Positions 1 through 12,400 of a stretch of DNA of 64,000 bases are shown here, in pieces. The notes under the pieces are model-generated. The model was not told where the DNA came from. It searched no databases and saw only the letters and a list, made by a program, of their open reading frames with translations. A program made the translations under genes and the position numbers. Each line of letters opens with the position of its first letter. The first letter of the stretch is position 1. Source of the DNA: Trametopsis cervina (lineage: Eukaryota > Basidiomycota > Agaricomycetes > Polyporales > Irpicaceae); the NCBI GenBank assembly GCA_022385755.1, contig MU278370.1, positions 133,247-197,246 of the forward strand, given 5' to 3'.

Positions 1-565
1 CAGAATGAATACATCCCTTCCTCTACAAACACCAGCACTGCTTGTACAGCTATGCGAATACTGCGGGTGAAGGACCCCGGACCACTCCCGCGCGCTTGTC
101 GATACTGCAATCCTTTCAGTCCTTCATTCACACTTCATACACCGTGACCAGCAGCAGATGATACCGCCTTTCTCACCCTCGGAAGGAGAGAATCATTACT
201 CTCAGACATTCCTAGACGTTCTTTCCCAACAGCCCTTGCTCTCTTGCATCGCCATCTCACGTAGCCAAGTCAGACTTTTCGGGGCTGCAGTCTAACAACA
301 CTCGAGGTCTTGCATAGCTGTACGTACGATTTTTTTGGACGCAACAAACTCAGCCGTTACGGCGCGAGATACCGAATTCACGACTGGATGTATTGTTCCC
401 GTGGTTCCATAAGTGGAACTCCTGCCCTGACTTCGAAACCTCGTAGAAAGACGCTCGACGTGGCGGTAGAGCACGATGTGACTCATGGAACAGAGAGGCG
501 GTCAAATGTGGCGTACATGCACCGTGGTGTAAACTCTCAGACTTCCACTTCTCAAGCATCTCAGA
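1..565 (+). promoter_or_regulatory. 5' flank of kinase-like copy 1, with repeated promoter block
   Basis: No gene is seen here. A block beginning AGGACCCCGG at 71 and ending in CACTCCCGCGCGCT recurs at 3068 and 5881, each time a few hundred bases upstream of a kinase-like copy. It is better conserved than the flanking DNA, which suggests a promoter or 5' leader element copied with the gene. No clear TATA box was found. Function is inferred from position only. Confidence 0.45.
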
Positions 566-2771
566 ATGTCGCCTGTACTCGCTGTGGTAAAGACGTACCC
601 GGATCGAGTGTTCACGGACTCTCTTCCTCCTCCACGTCCATGGACGACCGTGTCAACTCAAATAGCTCCTACTTCAGTGGCGACGTCTATGGAGTGGGAA
701 AGATATGGTACTCACAGCGGATACCTAAGGTTTTCTAGAATAGTGCGAGGTTTCCAGACTGCGCTGCGCTCCGTTCACAAACGCAAGATCTCTTGGCCAG
801 CAGACGAGTCCTATTTGGCCTCGTGAGTGTTATGTTTTGTGTTAGGCACTTGGCCTCAAGAAAGGCTGTAGCCTTGAACCTGGAGAATATCTGCATGGCG
901 TGATGCAGCCGGTGGTCGCCTTGTTCAACGAACTACGCGCAACGGACATCACTCAGACGCCGGTAGAGTGCGTCAACATCGACCTAGGAAGCTGTGAGTC
1001 CCCTGCTACCATGGTCACAATACCAAAACTCAGTAAAAGCCACTAGCTCTTCATGCGGTCACATTCGTTGCACCCAACGTACCAAAGTGGACACGCACCC
1101 CAATCATCGTGGCGCTGGTATGTACATCCATCGCACTCGGCGACTCATGCTGATATCGCTGTCAGCCGGATGCTTTGTCTGACGGCCATGGGAGTCCAAC
1201 TGCTCCAGCATTGTTTGCCGTATCTAGCGCAATGAAGTACGACCCGACCGTGTTTTCCGTCATTGTGACCAATTTCAAAGACATATATGTGTTCCTACCA
1301 TCGAACTCCCCACCCGAACAGTCGCTTTTTGGACGTATACAAACGTCTCAGCCAGGACTAGCTATCCGTGCGCTCGCGGCGGCATGTACTTGGAGCGCCA
1401 CTCGTCGATTTCCCTTTATTGCTCGCCCTCCACCTGACATCGAGGTCGATGAGGACTTTATTCTGCCTTATGGACCACCAATAGACCCAAACAAGCCACT
1501 GACGCCGGACGAAGAGGTGTTCGCCACGCACCACCGTCACTCAGACTTCGACTTTGCGACGCTCGTCAGAGATCGTGCCAGGGCGCTGCAGTTCTTTCGG
1601 TGGCATGCACACATTCGGCAACATTATTCCAAAGTTGTTGCACACCCCGAAGACGTGATTGCTGCGGTGAGTCATGACGTTATCGCCACTCCCGGTGATC
1701 CTCGACCTCTCTACCCTTTCGACCACTCTGAACTGCCGGACGAAACTGTTGCGCATATCGAAGCTATGCGGCGAGTCTCGCCTTTTGCTGCTGCTGGTGT
1801 TGAGGATGCCTTCACGAGGAGCAAGTCGTTCACGCTCAAGGTGCAAACTGTTATCGCGGAGGGTTCACCGCGCGGGATCTGCACCGTATACCGGTGTCAA
1901 CTGACCTCTATCGACGGTCATGACATGCCGAACCCGATCACTGTTTGCTTGAAACTATTCGATGACCGGTTCCAGCCCGTATGCGACCCGGCTGACCTCG
2001 AACAGGATGAGAGCATTGATGAGGCACTACCCCGATATTTTGATAAAGTTATATTGGCGGACACCTACGCCTTGAACGAGGCGGCTGCGTATGAGAAGCT
2101 ACGGCCGGTGCAGGGCTCACTCGTGCCCTGGTTCTTTGGTGCACACAAGGTGAGCTAATCCCAATGCATTAGACATGTGTGGTGTACTTGTATGTGCTGA
2201 TCTTGAAGCTTTAGTTCACGCTTCCCAACAGTCTGTTTTTGTATGGTCTCCTTATGGAGTGCATTGAGGGATACAATCTTGGTTCTAGCTATGTTCGTTC
2301 CCTCAGCGATGAAAGTCAGATCGCTATAGTTCGTGTTCTATGCTGTCTTTATGTTGTCAAATCAAAAGGCTAATGCAAGCTATGCGCATTGAATAGATTC
2401 AGAGTTGTCGGCATGGCGCCCGTGTTCTCGATGCTGCAGATGTGAGTCAACGGGACTGGCACCAGGACCAAGTATTGGTCCACAAGAACCCTGCCACCCA
2501 GCTCGAGCACGCCGTGCTCGTCGACTTTGCGTACACAACTCAGACATGGTGGCTGGAGCAGCCCAACTTTATCAACAACTATTTTGGCATGTGGCGCGCC
2601 CTGAGATGTGGCGAGATCGCGGATGGGGGGCCGAAGCCAGAGCTCGTGTGGGAGCACTTTGGAGAGCCAGACGATTGGGACGCTGTCACTGGGGTGAGCT
2701 CATCGAAAAAACTTAAGATGCATCGTAAGATCATGGCGAGGGACATGTTTCCTTTCATATCTATAGTCTAA
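566..2771 (+). CDS. Atypical protein kinase-like protein, tandem copy 1
   Basis: Six-exon model: 566-822, 872-993, 1047-1117, 1166-2149, 2215-2328, 2397-2771 (640 aa). All introns are GT-AG and phases match copies 2 and 3. The C-terminal third reads as a divergent protein kinase: a glycine-loop-like EGSPRGICTVYRC, a candidate ATP-binding lysine in VCLKLFDD, a helix-C-like LNEAAAYEKL, a hinge-like LLMECIEGY, a catalytic-loop equivalent RDWHQDQVLV and a DFG equivalent VDFAYT. The catalytic Asp is kept; the usual Asn is Gln and DFG is DFA. The N-terminal 300 residues match nothing I recognise. All copies end MFPFISIV. The ATG at 566 aligns with an internal ATG of copy 3, and upstream sequence is out of frame. 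It may be an active orphan kinase or a pseudokinase. Confidence 0.72.
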
Positions 2772-3067
2772 TCTATAAAAGTTGATTCATCTCATGAATG
2801 ATAATTTTCAATGTTCACCGCCGAAGTAATGCATCGACGATCAACGAAATCCATTTAAACTTCTTACCAGAGGAGAAGATTAATCCATCGGGATGAAAAT
2901 TTACGGCGGCAAGTAATTTCGATGAGAAACTCTTGAGTCGAAACGCAGATGCTACTGGCTAAGAGGAATCTTCGTACGAGTACGCTACTGGAGCCCTGGC
3001 CGAACTCGGTGCTCGATTGTAACATGGCCTGTTTATAACGTTGTCATGAGCCCGTATGTGGACAACA

Positions 3068-3483
3068 AGGACCCCGGGCCACTCCCGCGCGCTAGATCGC
3101 ATCGCGACGGACTCTGCGGTTCTCCCAGCCCTCCATTCTTCCCCAATACACCAGAATCAACAACGGACGGATGGCATCCTCTGATTGAACTATCGCTACG
3201 ATGACCTGTAGAACTAGTCCAAGGTTCTCGTCCAGCATGCTCGGCTCTTCTGTCTTGTCACATACTGCCGAAGCCTTCGTAAAGCTGTGCATGCGGAAAT
3301 TCCAAACTCAATTATTGTGTAGGACCTTCACCAGTCTACGAAGAGACGTATTATTCGCATGGTACTGTAAATGGAACTCTTGCCCTGACCGGAGAGTCAT
3401 CAGCTCGGAGCCTTACAGAAAGACGCCCGATGGCATTCTGCGTACAGCGGGCCCGGAGGCAATAGCAGAACATCAGGCTACTC
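3068..3483 (+). promoter_or_regulatory. 5' flank of kinase-like copy 2, repeated block
   Basis: This is the second occurrence of the AGGACCCCGG block (here with GGGCC in place of GGACC). It starts the second tandem unit, 2997 bp after the first block. The stretch from 2772 to 3067 is the 3' flank of copy 1 and shows no gene. Confidence 0.4.
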
Positions 3484-5793
3484 ATGCTTCGAACACTGAA
3501 GTTCATACGTGTCAGCCATTGCAGAGCATTGTCTGCACTTGCCACGGTAAGGAAGTATCCAGACCGAGTTCTCGCGGGCTCTCTTCCCTCCCCACGTCCA
3601 TGGGCAACACCATCACCTGCAAGAGCTCTTACCCCACCGGCGACGTCTATCGAGTGGCAGAGATTCGAAGGCGAGTTTACCAAACTCCATAAAATTCTCC
3701 GAAATTTCCAAACTGCCCTTCGTTCGGTTCACAAACGTAAAATCATTTGGCCAGCAGACGAATCCTATCTAGCCACGTACGTGCTATATGTTTTGTTTTG
3801 GATAGTCAGGCTGAACTAGCTCTGTAGTCTTGAGCCAGGGGAATATTTGCAGAGTGCACTGCAGCCGGTGGCATCCTTTTTTAACGAATTACGTTCGCCG
3901 CATATTTCCCAAGTACCGGTTGAGTGCGTCAACATCGACCTCGGAAGTTGTGAGTCTCATATTACAGTGTTGCCAACGTCCTCACTCAGTACCATTATAG
4001 CTCTTTATGCGGTGACATACAGGGCATCTCACCTGCCCCGCTGGCAACACATACCGATTGTCGTGGCCTTGGTATGCACGTTGCACTTAGAGGCCTTTTT
4101 CCCCCTTGTTGATGTCATCCATAGCCGGATCCACTATTTGACAACGATGGAAACCTGACTCCGCCAGCATTATTTGCTGTATCTAGTGCGATGAAGTACG
4201 ACCCGAGTGTGTTCTCTGTCATCGTGACTAATTTCGACGATATCGCTGTATTCCTGCCATCAGGAAGCATTTCCGAACCGTCGCTTTTTGGACGGGTATA
4301 CACGCCTCAGCCTGGGCTAACCATTCGCGTGCTCGCAGCAGCATGTACTTGGAGGAGCATATGCACAGAGCGCTTTATAGACCGACCTGCACTTGATAAT
4401 GAAGCTGACCCGGATCTGGTTTTGCCCTATGGACCTCCGACGGATCCGAACCAGCCATTGACGCCGGATGAAGAGGTATTCGCCACACACCACCGCCATT
4501 CTGACTTTGACTTTGCGACACTTGTCAGGGATCGTGAGAGGGCACTACAATTCTTCCGATGGCACGCCCACATTCGACAGCATTATCCCAAAGTTGTGGC
4601 TCATCCCGGCGACGTAATCACTGCGGCTACTTACGATGTCGCTCCCATTCCTGGTAACCCTCGCCCTCTCTATCCCTTTGACCACTCTGAGCTGCCGGAT
4701 GAGACAGTTGCGCACATAGAAGATGCGCGACGGGTGTCGCCACTTGCGTCCGCGGGTATTGAAGATGCATTCGCAAAGAGCAAGTTGTTCACACTTAAAG
4801 TGCAGGACGTTATTGCAGAGGGCTCATCGCGTGGGATCTGCACCGTTTACCTGTGTCAGCTTACCTCTATAGATGGTTGTGAGATAGAGAGCCCTGTCAA
4901 CGTTTGCTTGAAACTCTTTGACGACCGGTTCCAAGAGCTATATAGCCCCGTCGACCCCGAAAGCATGGACAGGCCACTTCCTCTATATTTCGACACGCAG
5001 TTCCAAGAGCTGCACTACCCCGCCAGCCTCGAAGAAGCAAGTATTGAACAGCCTCTTCCTCGTTATTTTGACGATGCTGTGTTGGCGGGCAATCACGCTC
5101 TCAACGAGGCGGCCGCGTATGACAAGCTGCGACCTGTACAAGGCTCGCTCGTGCCCTGGTTTTTTGGCGTACACAAGGTTAGTCCCTGCCTACATATAGA
5201 ACGTGACTAGAGTGTATGTATGTGCTGATCCCGACACCTCAGTTCACACTCCCGAATGGTTTCTTCTTGTACGGTCTGATCATGGAATACATCGAGGGAT
5301 GTACCCTCGCCTCTACCTCCATCCGCACTCTGAGCGACCAGCGACAGATTGATATCGTTTGTGTCCTATGCTGTTCACATGTTTAGCCCGCTGACGTATA
5401 TGTTGTGCTGTGTAGATCAGGAGCTGTCGGCACAGCGTGCGTACTCTCGACGTAGCAGATATCAGACAACTGGACTGGCACGAGTCTCAAGTCTTGGTCT
5501 ACCAGAATCCCACCACACAGCTCGACCACGCCGTGCTCATGGACTTTGCATCGACGATTCAGACTTGGTCGCTGGAGCAGCCGAACTTGATCCAGAACTA
5601 TTTTGGCATGTGGCTCACCCTGGATAGTGACTCAGTCGGGGATGGTGGACCAAAACCGGAGCTCGTGTGGGAGAATTTTGGAGAGCCGGATGACTGGGAC
5701 TGTACAACTGCAGTAAGTTGGATAGGAGAAAATAGCGACGTGGAGCGGGAGATAGAAGCGAGAGACATGTTCCCTTTCATATCTATAGTCTAA
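3484..5793 (+). CDS. Atypical protein kinase-like protein, tandem copy 2
   Basis: Exons 3484-3776, 3828-3949, 4001-4071, 4125-5177, 5243-5356, 5416-5793 give 676 aa with the same six-exon structure and phases as its neighbours. The internal ATG used by copies 1 and 3 is TTG here, so the start is the ATG at 3484, giving a longer N-terminus. Kinase-like landmarks are EGSSRGICTVYLC, VCLKLFDD, LIMEYIEGC, LDWHESQVLV and MDFASTIQTW, so catalytic Asp and Lys candidates are kept and Asn is Gln. Just after the lysine motif the protein holds an imperfect duplication: DDRFQELYSPVD followed by DTQFQELHYPAS, each leading into a PLP-YFD segment. This adds 23 residues that the other copies lack and accounts for the longer exon 4. 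Confidence 0.72.
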
Positions 5794-5880
5794 TTTTCGC
5801 AAGATTGCTCTCGTTCCATGAATGCCATCGTTCGCCGTCGGAAGATGGCATCAACAATCCTTTGTGAGAAGGCTGAGCCA

Positions 5881-6485
5881 AGGACCCCGGACCACTCCCG
5901 CGCGCTTGACGGACGCTGCAGTTCTTTCCTCCATTCTCTTTTGATACTGCACACCATGCCCAGCAACGGACAGCATGATATTCTCCTTCTCAAGATCAGA
6001 AAATTTTCCCTCGATATAGCTATGGACCGCAGAAACTGGTCTGGGGTTCTTGCCCGGCACGCTCCAGAAAGAAGGCGAAAGGGGATTTCCGATCTAAGGG
6101 TTTGAACCGGACTATCCGGGCTGTTTAGCTCGACCCGAACTGTCACACTATCGTGACAAAGGGTGCGCGTCAGAAATACACAAACGATTGATATTCTGCT
6201 GTCAAAGTGTTCACGAAGAGTCCAACAGACAATTGTTTCGTCACCCCGCCAACCCTCCCTTCTTTTTCTTTCTTGCTCATGGTGACTGACGAACCTCTCA
6301 ACACCTAGGGAACTTGGCGTAAATCCAAGCTGTGAGCTCCTATCACACGTCATCTTTCCAATCTGTGTACGGTCCGCCTTCTGGCGCAGCCAACAGTCTG
6401 GCCTATACTGTGCCACTGTTCCATAGGTTAATTCTCTTCGTGGTAGTATATACCGGGATTGTCGACACAGGACCAAGGGGATATC
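5881..6485 (+). promoter_or_regulatory. 5' flank of kinase-like copy 3, repeated block
   Basis: This is the third copy of the AGGACCCCGG block, starting 2813 bp after the second. The rest of the stretch diverges from the other two 5' flanks. No gene is seen on either strand; a long reverse-strand frame here has no recognisable protein features. Confidence 0.4.
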
Positions 6486-8736
6486 ATGCGAGTGTTAACC
6501 ATGTTGCGAACTCTCAAATTCCCAGGTGTCAAGCACTTCAGAATGCTGTCCTCACTTGCTGTGGTGAAGAAGTACCCAGACCGAGTCCTCAAAGGTTCTC
6601 TTCCCTCTCCACGTCCATGGACGACACCATCAACTACAGCAATTCCTACCCCGTTGGCGAGGCCTATCGAGTGGCGGCGAGTTGACAGTGAATTTACAGA
6701 GCTTCATAGGATCTTGCGAATTTTCCAAACTACCCTCCGTGCTGTTCACAAACGCAAGGTCTCCTGGCCAGCAGATGAATCCTATCTGGCCACGTACGTG
6801 CTATATATCTTGTTTCAGACTGCCATGCTGAACCAGCTCTGTAGCCTTGAGCCGGAAGAATATTTGTGGAGCTTGCTGCACCCTGTGGTATCCTTGTTTA
6901 ACGAACTACGTTCACCGGATATTTCTCAGACGCCAGTTGAGTGCGTCAACATCGACCTTGGAAATTGTGAGTCTCCTATCACAGCACTGCCCGCGTCACA
7001 ACTTAGTAGTATTATCGTCGTAGCTCTTCACGCGGTGACGTACAGCGCATATGATCTTCCAGAGTGGGAACGCATACCGATCGTCGTGGCTTTGGTATGC
7101 ACGTTGCACTTTGAGACTCTTTTTCATGTTGATATCATCCGTAGCCAGATCCTCTGTTTGACAACGATGGAAATCCGACTCCGCAAGCATTATTCGCTGT
7201 ATCCAATGCAATGAAGTACGACCCCAGCGTGTTTTCTGTCATCGTGACCAATTTCCAAGACATCGTTGTATTTCTTCCCTCAAGAGGCTCGTCTGACCAG
7301 TCGCTTTATGGACGGGTAAACACACCTCAGCCTGGATTAGCCATTCGTGTGCTTGCTGCTGCATGTACTTGGAGAACCACACATTACGAGCCCTTTATTG
7401 ATCAACCTCAACTTGATATTGAAGCCGACCCGGATCTGGTTTTGCCCTGTGGGCCTCCGATAGACCCGAACCTGCCATTGACGCCGGATGAAGAAGTATT
7501 CGCCACACACCACCGTCGTTCTGATTTTGACTTTGCGACACTTGTCAGGGATCGTGCGAGGGCGCTGCAGTTTTTTAGGTGGCACGTACACAATCGAGAG
7601 CACCTTTGCAAGGTCGTAGCGCACCCTGGCGACGAGATCACTGCGGCGACTCACGACGTTATTCCCATTCCTGGTGGCACAAAGCCCTTCTTCCCCTTCG
7701 ACCACTCCGACTTGCCAGTCGAGACCGTTGCACACATCGAAGCTACGCGACGTGTCTCGCCACTTGCGTCCGCGGGTGTCGAAGATTCATTCCCGAAGAG
7801 CAAGTCGTTCACTCTCAAGGTACAAAGCATCATTGCGGAGGGCTCACCGCGAGGCATCTGCACTGTTTACCGGTGTCAGCTCACGTCCATCGACGGTTGT
7901 GAGATGGCAAGTCCGGTCAGTGTTTGCTTGAAACTCTTTGACGACCGGTTTCAACAGCTGTACGATGTTGCCGACCTGGAAGCAGACGAAAACATTGACG
8001 AGACACTTCCCCGTTATTTCGACGCCGCTGTGCTAGCGGACCAGCTCGTTCTTAACGAGGCGGTCACATATGACAAGCTGCGACCTGTGCAAGGCTCGCT
8101 TGTGCCCTGGTTCTTTGGCGCACACAAGGTTAGTAACTGCCGACATACAAAAAATGCGTGATTGGTGTTGATCCTGAAGCATTAGTTCACACTCCCGAAT
8201 GGTCAGTTTCTGTACGGTCTCATCATGGAATACATCGAGGGATATGCCCTCGGCTCTACCCACACCCGTGCTCTTAGCGACGAGCGACAGATTGCCATAG
8301 TTCGTGTCCTATGCTGTTCACATATGTCCCAAGCTGACGTATTCTGGGTGTTGTGCAGATTGAGAGCTGTCGGCACAGTGTGCGTGCTCTTGATGTAGCA
8401 GATATCAGGCAATTCGACTGGCACGAGGATCAAATCTTGGTCTACCATAATCCTACCACACTGCTCGACCATGCTGTGCTTATTGACTTCGCATTCACGA
8501 CTCAGACATGGTCGCTGGAGCAGCTGAACTTAATCCAAAACTATTTTGGTATGTGGCGTGCCCTCAGGTGTGGCGAAAAAGGGGATCGCGGACCGAAGCC
8601 GGAGCTCGTGTGGGAGCACTTTGGAGAGCCAGATGACTGGGATTGTACAACTGCGGTAACTTGGACCGGTGCGAACGGTGAGGTGGAGCGGGATATACGA
8701 GCAAAGGATATGTTCCCTTTCATATCTATAGTCTAA
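6486..8736 (+). CDS. Atypical protein kinase-like protein, tandem copy 3
   Basis: Exons 6486-6793, 6845-6966, 7024-7094, 7145-8128, 8186-8299, 8359-8736 give 658 aa; starting at the internal ATG at 6543, as in copy 1, gives 639 aa. Splice sites and phases agree with copies 1 and 2. The kinase-like region has EGSPRGICTVYRC, VCLKLFDD, LIMEYIEGY, the loop FDWHEDQILVY and IDFAFTTQTW. Intron sequences resemble copy 2 more than copy 1, so copies 2 and 3 look like the younger pair. No frame break or premature stop is present in any copy, which argues that all three are maintained. The substrate is unknown, and whether the protein phosphorylates anything cannot be told from sequence. Confidence 0.73.
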
Positions 8737-8910
8737 TCTCTTGTAGCTACATTCATTCATGAACGCCAGTGCTCACCGCCATCGACGAAACCGATAGAAA
8801 CACCCCGCTCCTTTGCTAAAATCTAATAACACTTGAGGCTTTGCCATTGCATAGCTGTAGAATTGAACTCCGAGTTTGCGACAAGATGTATTGTTCCCAC
8901 CGTTAGCAGT
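8737..8910. repeat. Partial fourth tandem unit (stub)
   Basis: Sequence after copy 3 again resembles the 3' flank of the other copies. From about 8820 it resembles the 5' flank of copy 1, including ACACT(C/T)GAGG(T/C), TTGCATAGCTGTA and GATGTATTGTTCCC. The similarity then stops without any coding exon. It looks like the breakpoint or leftover of an unequal crossover. Confidence 0.4.
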
Positions 8911-9480
8911 AGATCACAGTAACGATAAATAAGGAAGTACATCGAAATGCTGGCACTCGTGAGACTTGAATGTAAAATAGGTACGAACAGCGGGTCCTCT
9001 TGATCATAAACATGTCGAGTTCCAACGGTTACCTTGCGCATACCATGTTCACGATCCAGAGGATCCATCAACACCGGAGTTAGGACATGGCGTGCAGAAA
9101 TCCGATGTGTCCGTGGTAGTCGGGGATAGTGTGTCTGCAGACAGATGTTAAACAAATGAGGTCCCACAGATATAAAGAACGAACGGGGCAAGGCAGAGTA
9201 TAGGCAGAGGTCCTCTGAATTGTAAGCAAGGATTCGAACGAGTACTTCCTACAAAGCAGAGGATATCCTCGTCGCACTAACGCACGCGTCCTTTCTTCCA
9301 GCTTCCGCGTCGAATCAATAAACTAGCGAGTCTACGTAGACCAGAGCGCTATGCGCTCAGTGAGATGCAGGGGCAGGTACTCTACGTTGTAGCTATGCAG
9401 TGGTACAACACGTGCACGTGTACCGCGAAGAGAGTCCTTCCCTGCACCTTTCCTACAATTTGCGGACGCATGCGTCTGCG
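8911..9480. other. Gene-free spacer
   Basis: No coding frame with splice sites or recognisable motifs is seen. Toward the right end the sequence starts to show the CACGTG- and CTCTACG-containing pieces that become the hairpin array. Confidence 0.4.
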
Positions 9481-12400
9481 CGACAAGCATCCAATCCTCT
9501 GCGACGTACACGTGCGGAAGCACGACGGCCCGAAGTGTGTCACCACGTGTACGATGCAGAGGATCAAACACGTCCTTCCTCACCTCTGGTTTGCAAACAC
9601 GAGCATCCAATCCTGTACGTCGTACACGTGCTGAGCCTCGACAATCAGTAGTAGATCACCCCATGTACGATGTAGAAGGTTGAACGTCGGCCGTGTGCTA
9701 GCGGAGGGTGTTGCAGCGCCCCCCCACTGCGAGGCGCATGTTTTGGGTAGATGCGCAACGCGCATACGATAGACCGATGGCGGTGGATGCGCAGCGAGTA
9801 GTACCGTTCGGCCTCTACAATATGGAAAGATGAGCGGGAGCGAGAGCTGAGTAGGCCGCATGAAGACGTACCAAAACGCGGGTTCACGACAACACTGTCG
9901 TTTTGTTCGGTGGTGCTAGACGCGAGAGCATCTCAGGGTTGAAGTGAGTCGGCGAGAAGCAAAAGCCGAGCTGAGATGGGGCTGTACGGGAGGCCCTCTG
10001 CGTTTATGACCTGATGAGAATACTATCTTATCCCGCTTGAATCGCAGAGAGATCTTCCGTGCCCCTGTCCTTGTCCCCCTCGAGGTTGCGCGGCGTATGT
10101 TGAGTAGATGAAAACGGGATGCGATGAGAGATCTGGGGCGAGCGAGAGGCCGTCTTCATAGTATACACAGACGAATACGAACCCTTGACATTACCATGAA
10201 GAAGATCCCCTTGCACCGCCACGCAAAGCATATCGAGTAGATGAGAACGCAATGCGATGCTTGAGTTTGGGTGTACAGCGGGCCATCTGCGTGGCACACC
10301 TGGAGAGTTACATCTGACAGGAGTGTACCACAGAGGATCCCCTGCGCTCCCTTGCCGTGGAGTATGTTGAGTCGACGGGAACGCGATGCGATCCCCGAGT
10401 GAGGGTATGCGAGAGACCCTCTTCATCGTATACAAGGGGGGTTACAACCACTTCTACAGACGACGAAGAGGATTCCCCTCTCCCCTGCGCGAAGCATGTT
10501 GAGTAGACGATAACGCAATGCGATGCACAAACTGTGGCAGAACCCTATTTGCCGTCAGTATGGAACGATAAGAAGCATGCGCGCTCACGATCAACAAAAT
10601 CACTACGTCGCCTTGCCCGTACTGCGCGGAGCATGTTGAGTCGCCGGGAACGCGATGCGATGCACGAGCTGGGGTGTGTAGCAGGCCCTCTGTGTGGCAC
10701 ACACCTGGAGAGTTAAACCTTACAGGAGGAAACTCAGAGGATCACCTGCACCCCCTTGCCCCGCATGTCGGGTAGATGAGAACACTATACGAGAACACAA
10801 TGAGTGAAGTATGCAGCGGACTCGACGGAGGGGTACAAACACTTCTGCAGGCGACGTAGAGGATCCTCTTCCCTCTGCGCGGCGCATGTTGGGAAAACGA
10901 CGACGCGATGCCCGAGCCAGGGTGTGCGAGAGGTCCTCTATGTCGCATACGTGGAGGAGTATGCCACCACGAAACGCATAGAGGATCCCCGTCTCTGAGC
11001 GGCACATTTCGGGCAAACGAGGACGCGATGCTTGAGTTGGGATGTGCGGCGGGCCCTCTGCATTACATCCATGGAGAGTACCGTCTGCAAGAATCATACA
11101 GAGGACCCCCCTCGTCCACTGCGGCGCACGTTAGGCAGACATGAACGCGGTACGATGCCTGAGCTGGGGTGTACAGCAGACCCTCTGTGTGGCACACCTA
11201 AAGAGTTACATCTTCCAGGAGAAAACCACAGAGGATCCCCTGTGCTCCCTTGCCCCGCACGTCGGGTAGGTGAGAACACTAGACGAGAACACAATCACAA
11301 TCAGAGGGGTATATATGCAGAAGATTCCACTGATGGGTACGAACTCTTACGCAGCCATCGCAGAGGACCATTCTTGTCTCCGTCCCATCGAAGATGCTTC
11401 GCGCGGCGCATGCTGAGTAGGCGAGAACACAAGGCGATGCTCGAGCTGGGGTGTGTGGGGGGCCCTCTACGTCGCTTCATGGAGAGCTAAAATGCAAAGA
11501 AGCCTCGTAGAGGATCCCCCTCTCCCCCTGTAGGTTTTGCGGCGCATGTTGAGGAGACGAGTATGTGATGTGATGCCCGAGCTGTAGCAGAGCCGTCTTA
11601 GTCGTAAGCATGGGACGGTAAGAAGCATGTGCGCTCACGATAAACAGGATCCCGCCGCGCAAAGCATGTTGAGCAGACGAGGACGTGATGGTGGCTGAGG
11701 TATGCGAGAGACCCTCTACGTCGCATACACGAGGGGTACAAGACCTCTGCAGACGACACAGAGGATCACCCGCGTCCACTGCGCGGCGCATGTTGCGTGA
11801 ATGAGAACCCGATGGTCGAGCTAGGGTGTGTGGGAGGCCCTCTACGTCGCTTCATGGAGGGCTAAAATGCAAAGAAGCCTCGTAGAGGATCCCCCTCTCC
11901 CCCTCTAGGTCTTGCGGCGCATGTTGAGGAGACGAGTATGTGATGCGATGCATGAGCTGCGGCAGAGCCGTCTTTGTCGTAAGTATGGAACGGTAAGAAG
12001 AGAAGCATGCGCACTCACGATCAACAGGATCCCGGTGCCGCCTTGCCCCCAGTGCGCAGCAATATCGAGCAGACGGGAGCGCGATGCCGGCTGGGGTTAC
12101 GCAAGAGACCCTCTACGTCGCATACATGAGGGGTGCAATTCTTCTGCAGGCGACGGAGAGGATCCCCTGCGTCCGCTGCGCGGCGCATGTTGCGTGAATG
12201 AGAACCCGATGCCCGAGTTCGGGTGTGCGGGAGGCCCTCTACGTCGCTTTCATATACAACTAGCTTGCAAAAAAGAAGCGTAGAGGATCCCCCTCTCCCC
12301 CTCTAGGTCTTGCGGCGCATGTTGAGTAGACGAGAATGTGATGGGACGCATGAGCTGTAGCAGAACCGTCTTTGTCGTAAGTATGGAACAATAAGAAAAG

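Noticed and set aside
5790..6476. 228-codon reverse-strand frame between kinase copies 2 and 3
   Set aside because: No counterpart between copies 1 and 2, no family motifs, and it overlaps the repeated promoter block.
10005..10030. Hammerhead ribozyme core (CTGATGAGAA near 10012)
   Set aside because: The match occurs in one unit only and the flanking stems and GAAA element are not in the needed positions.
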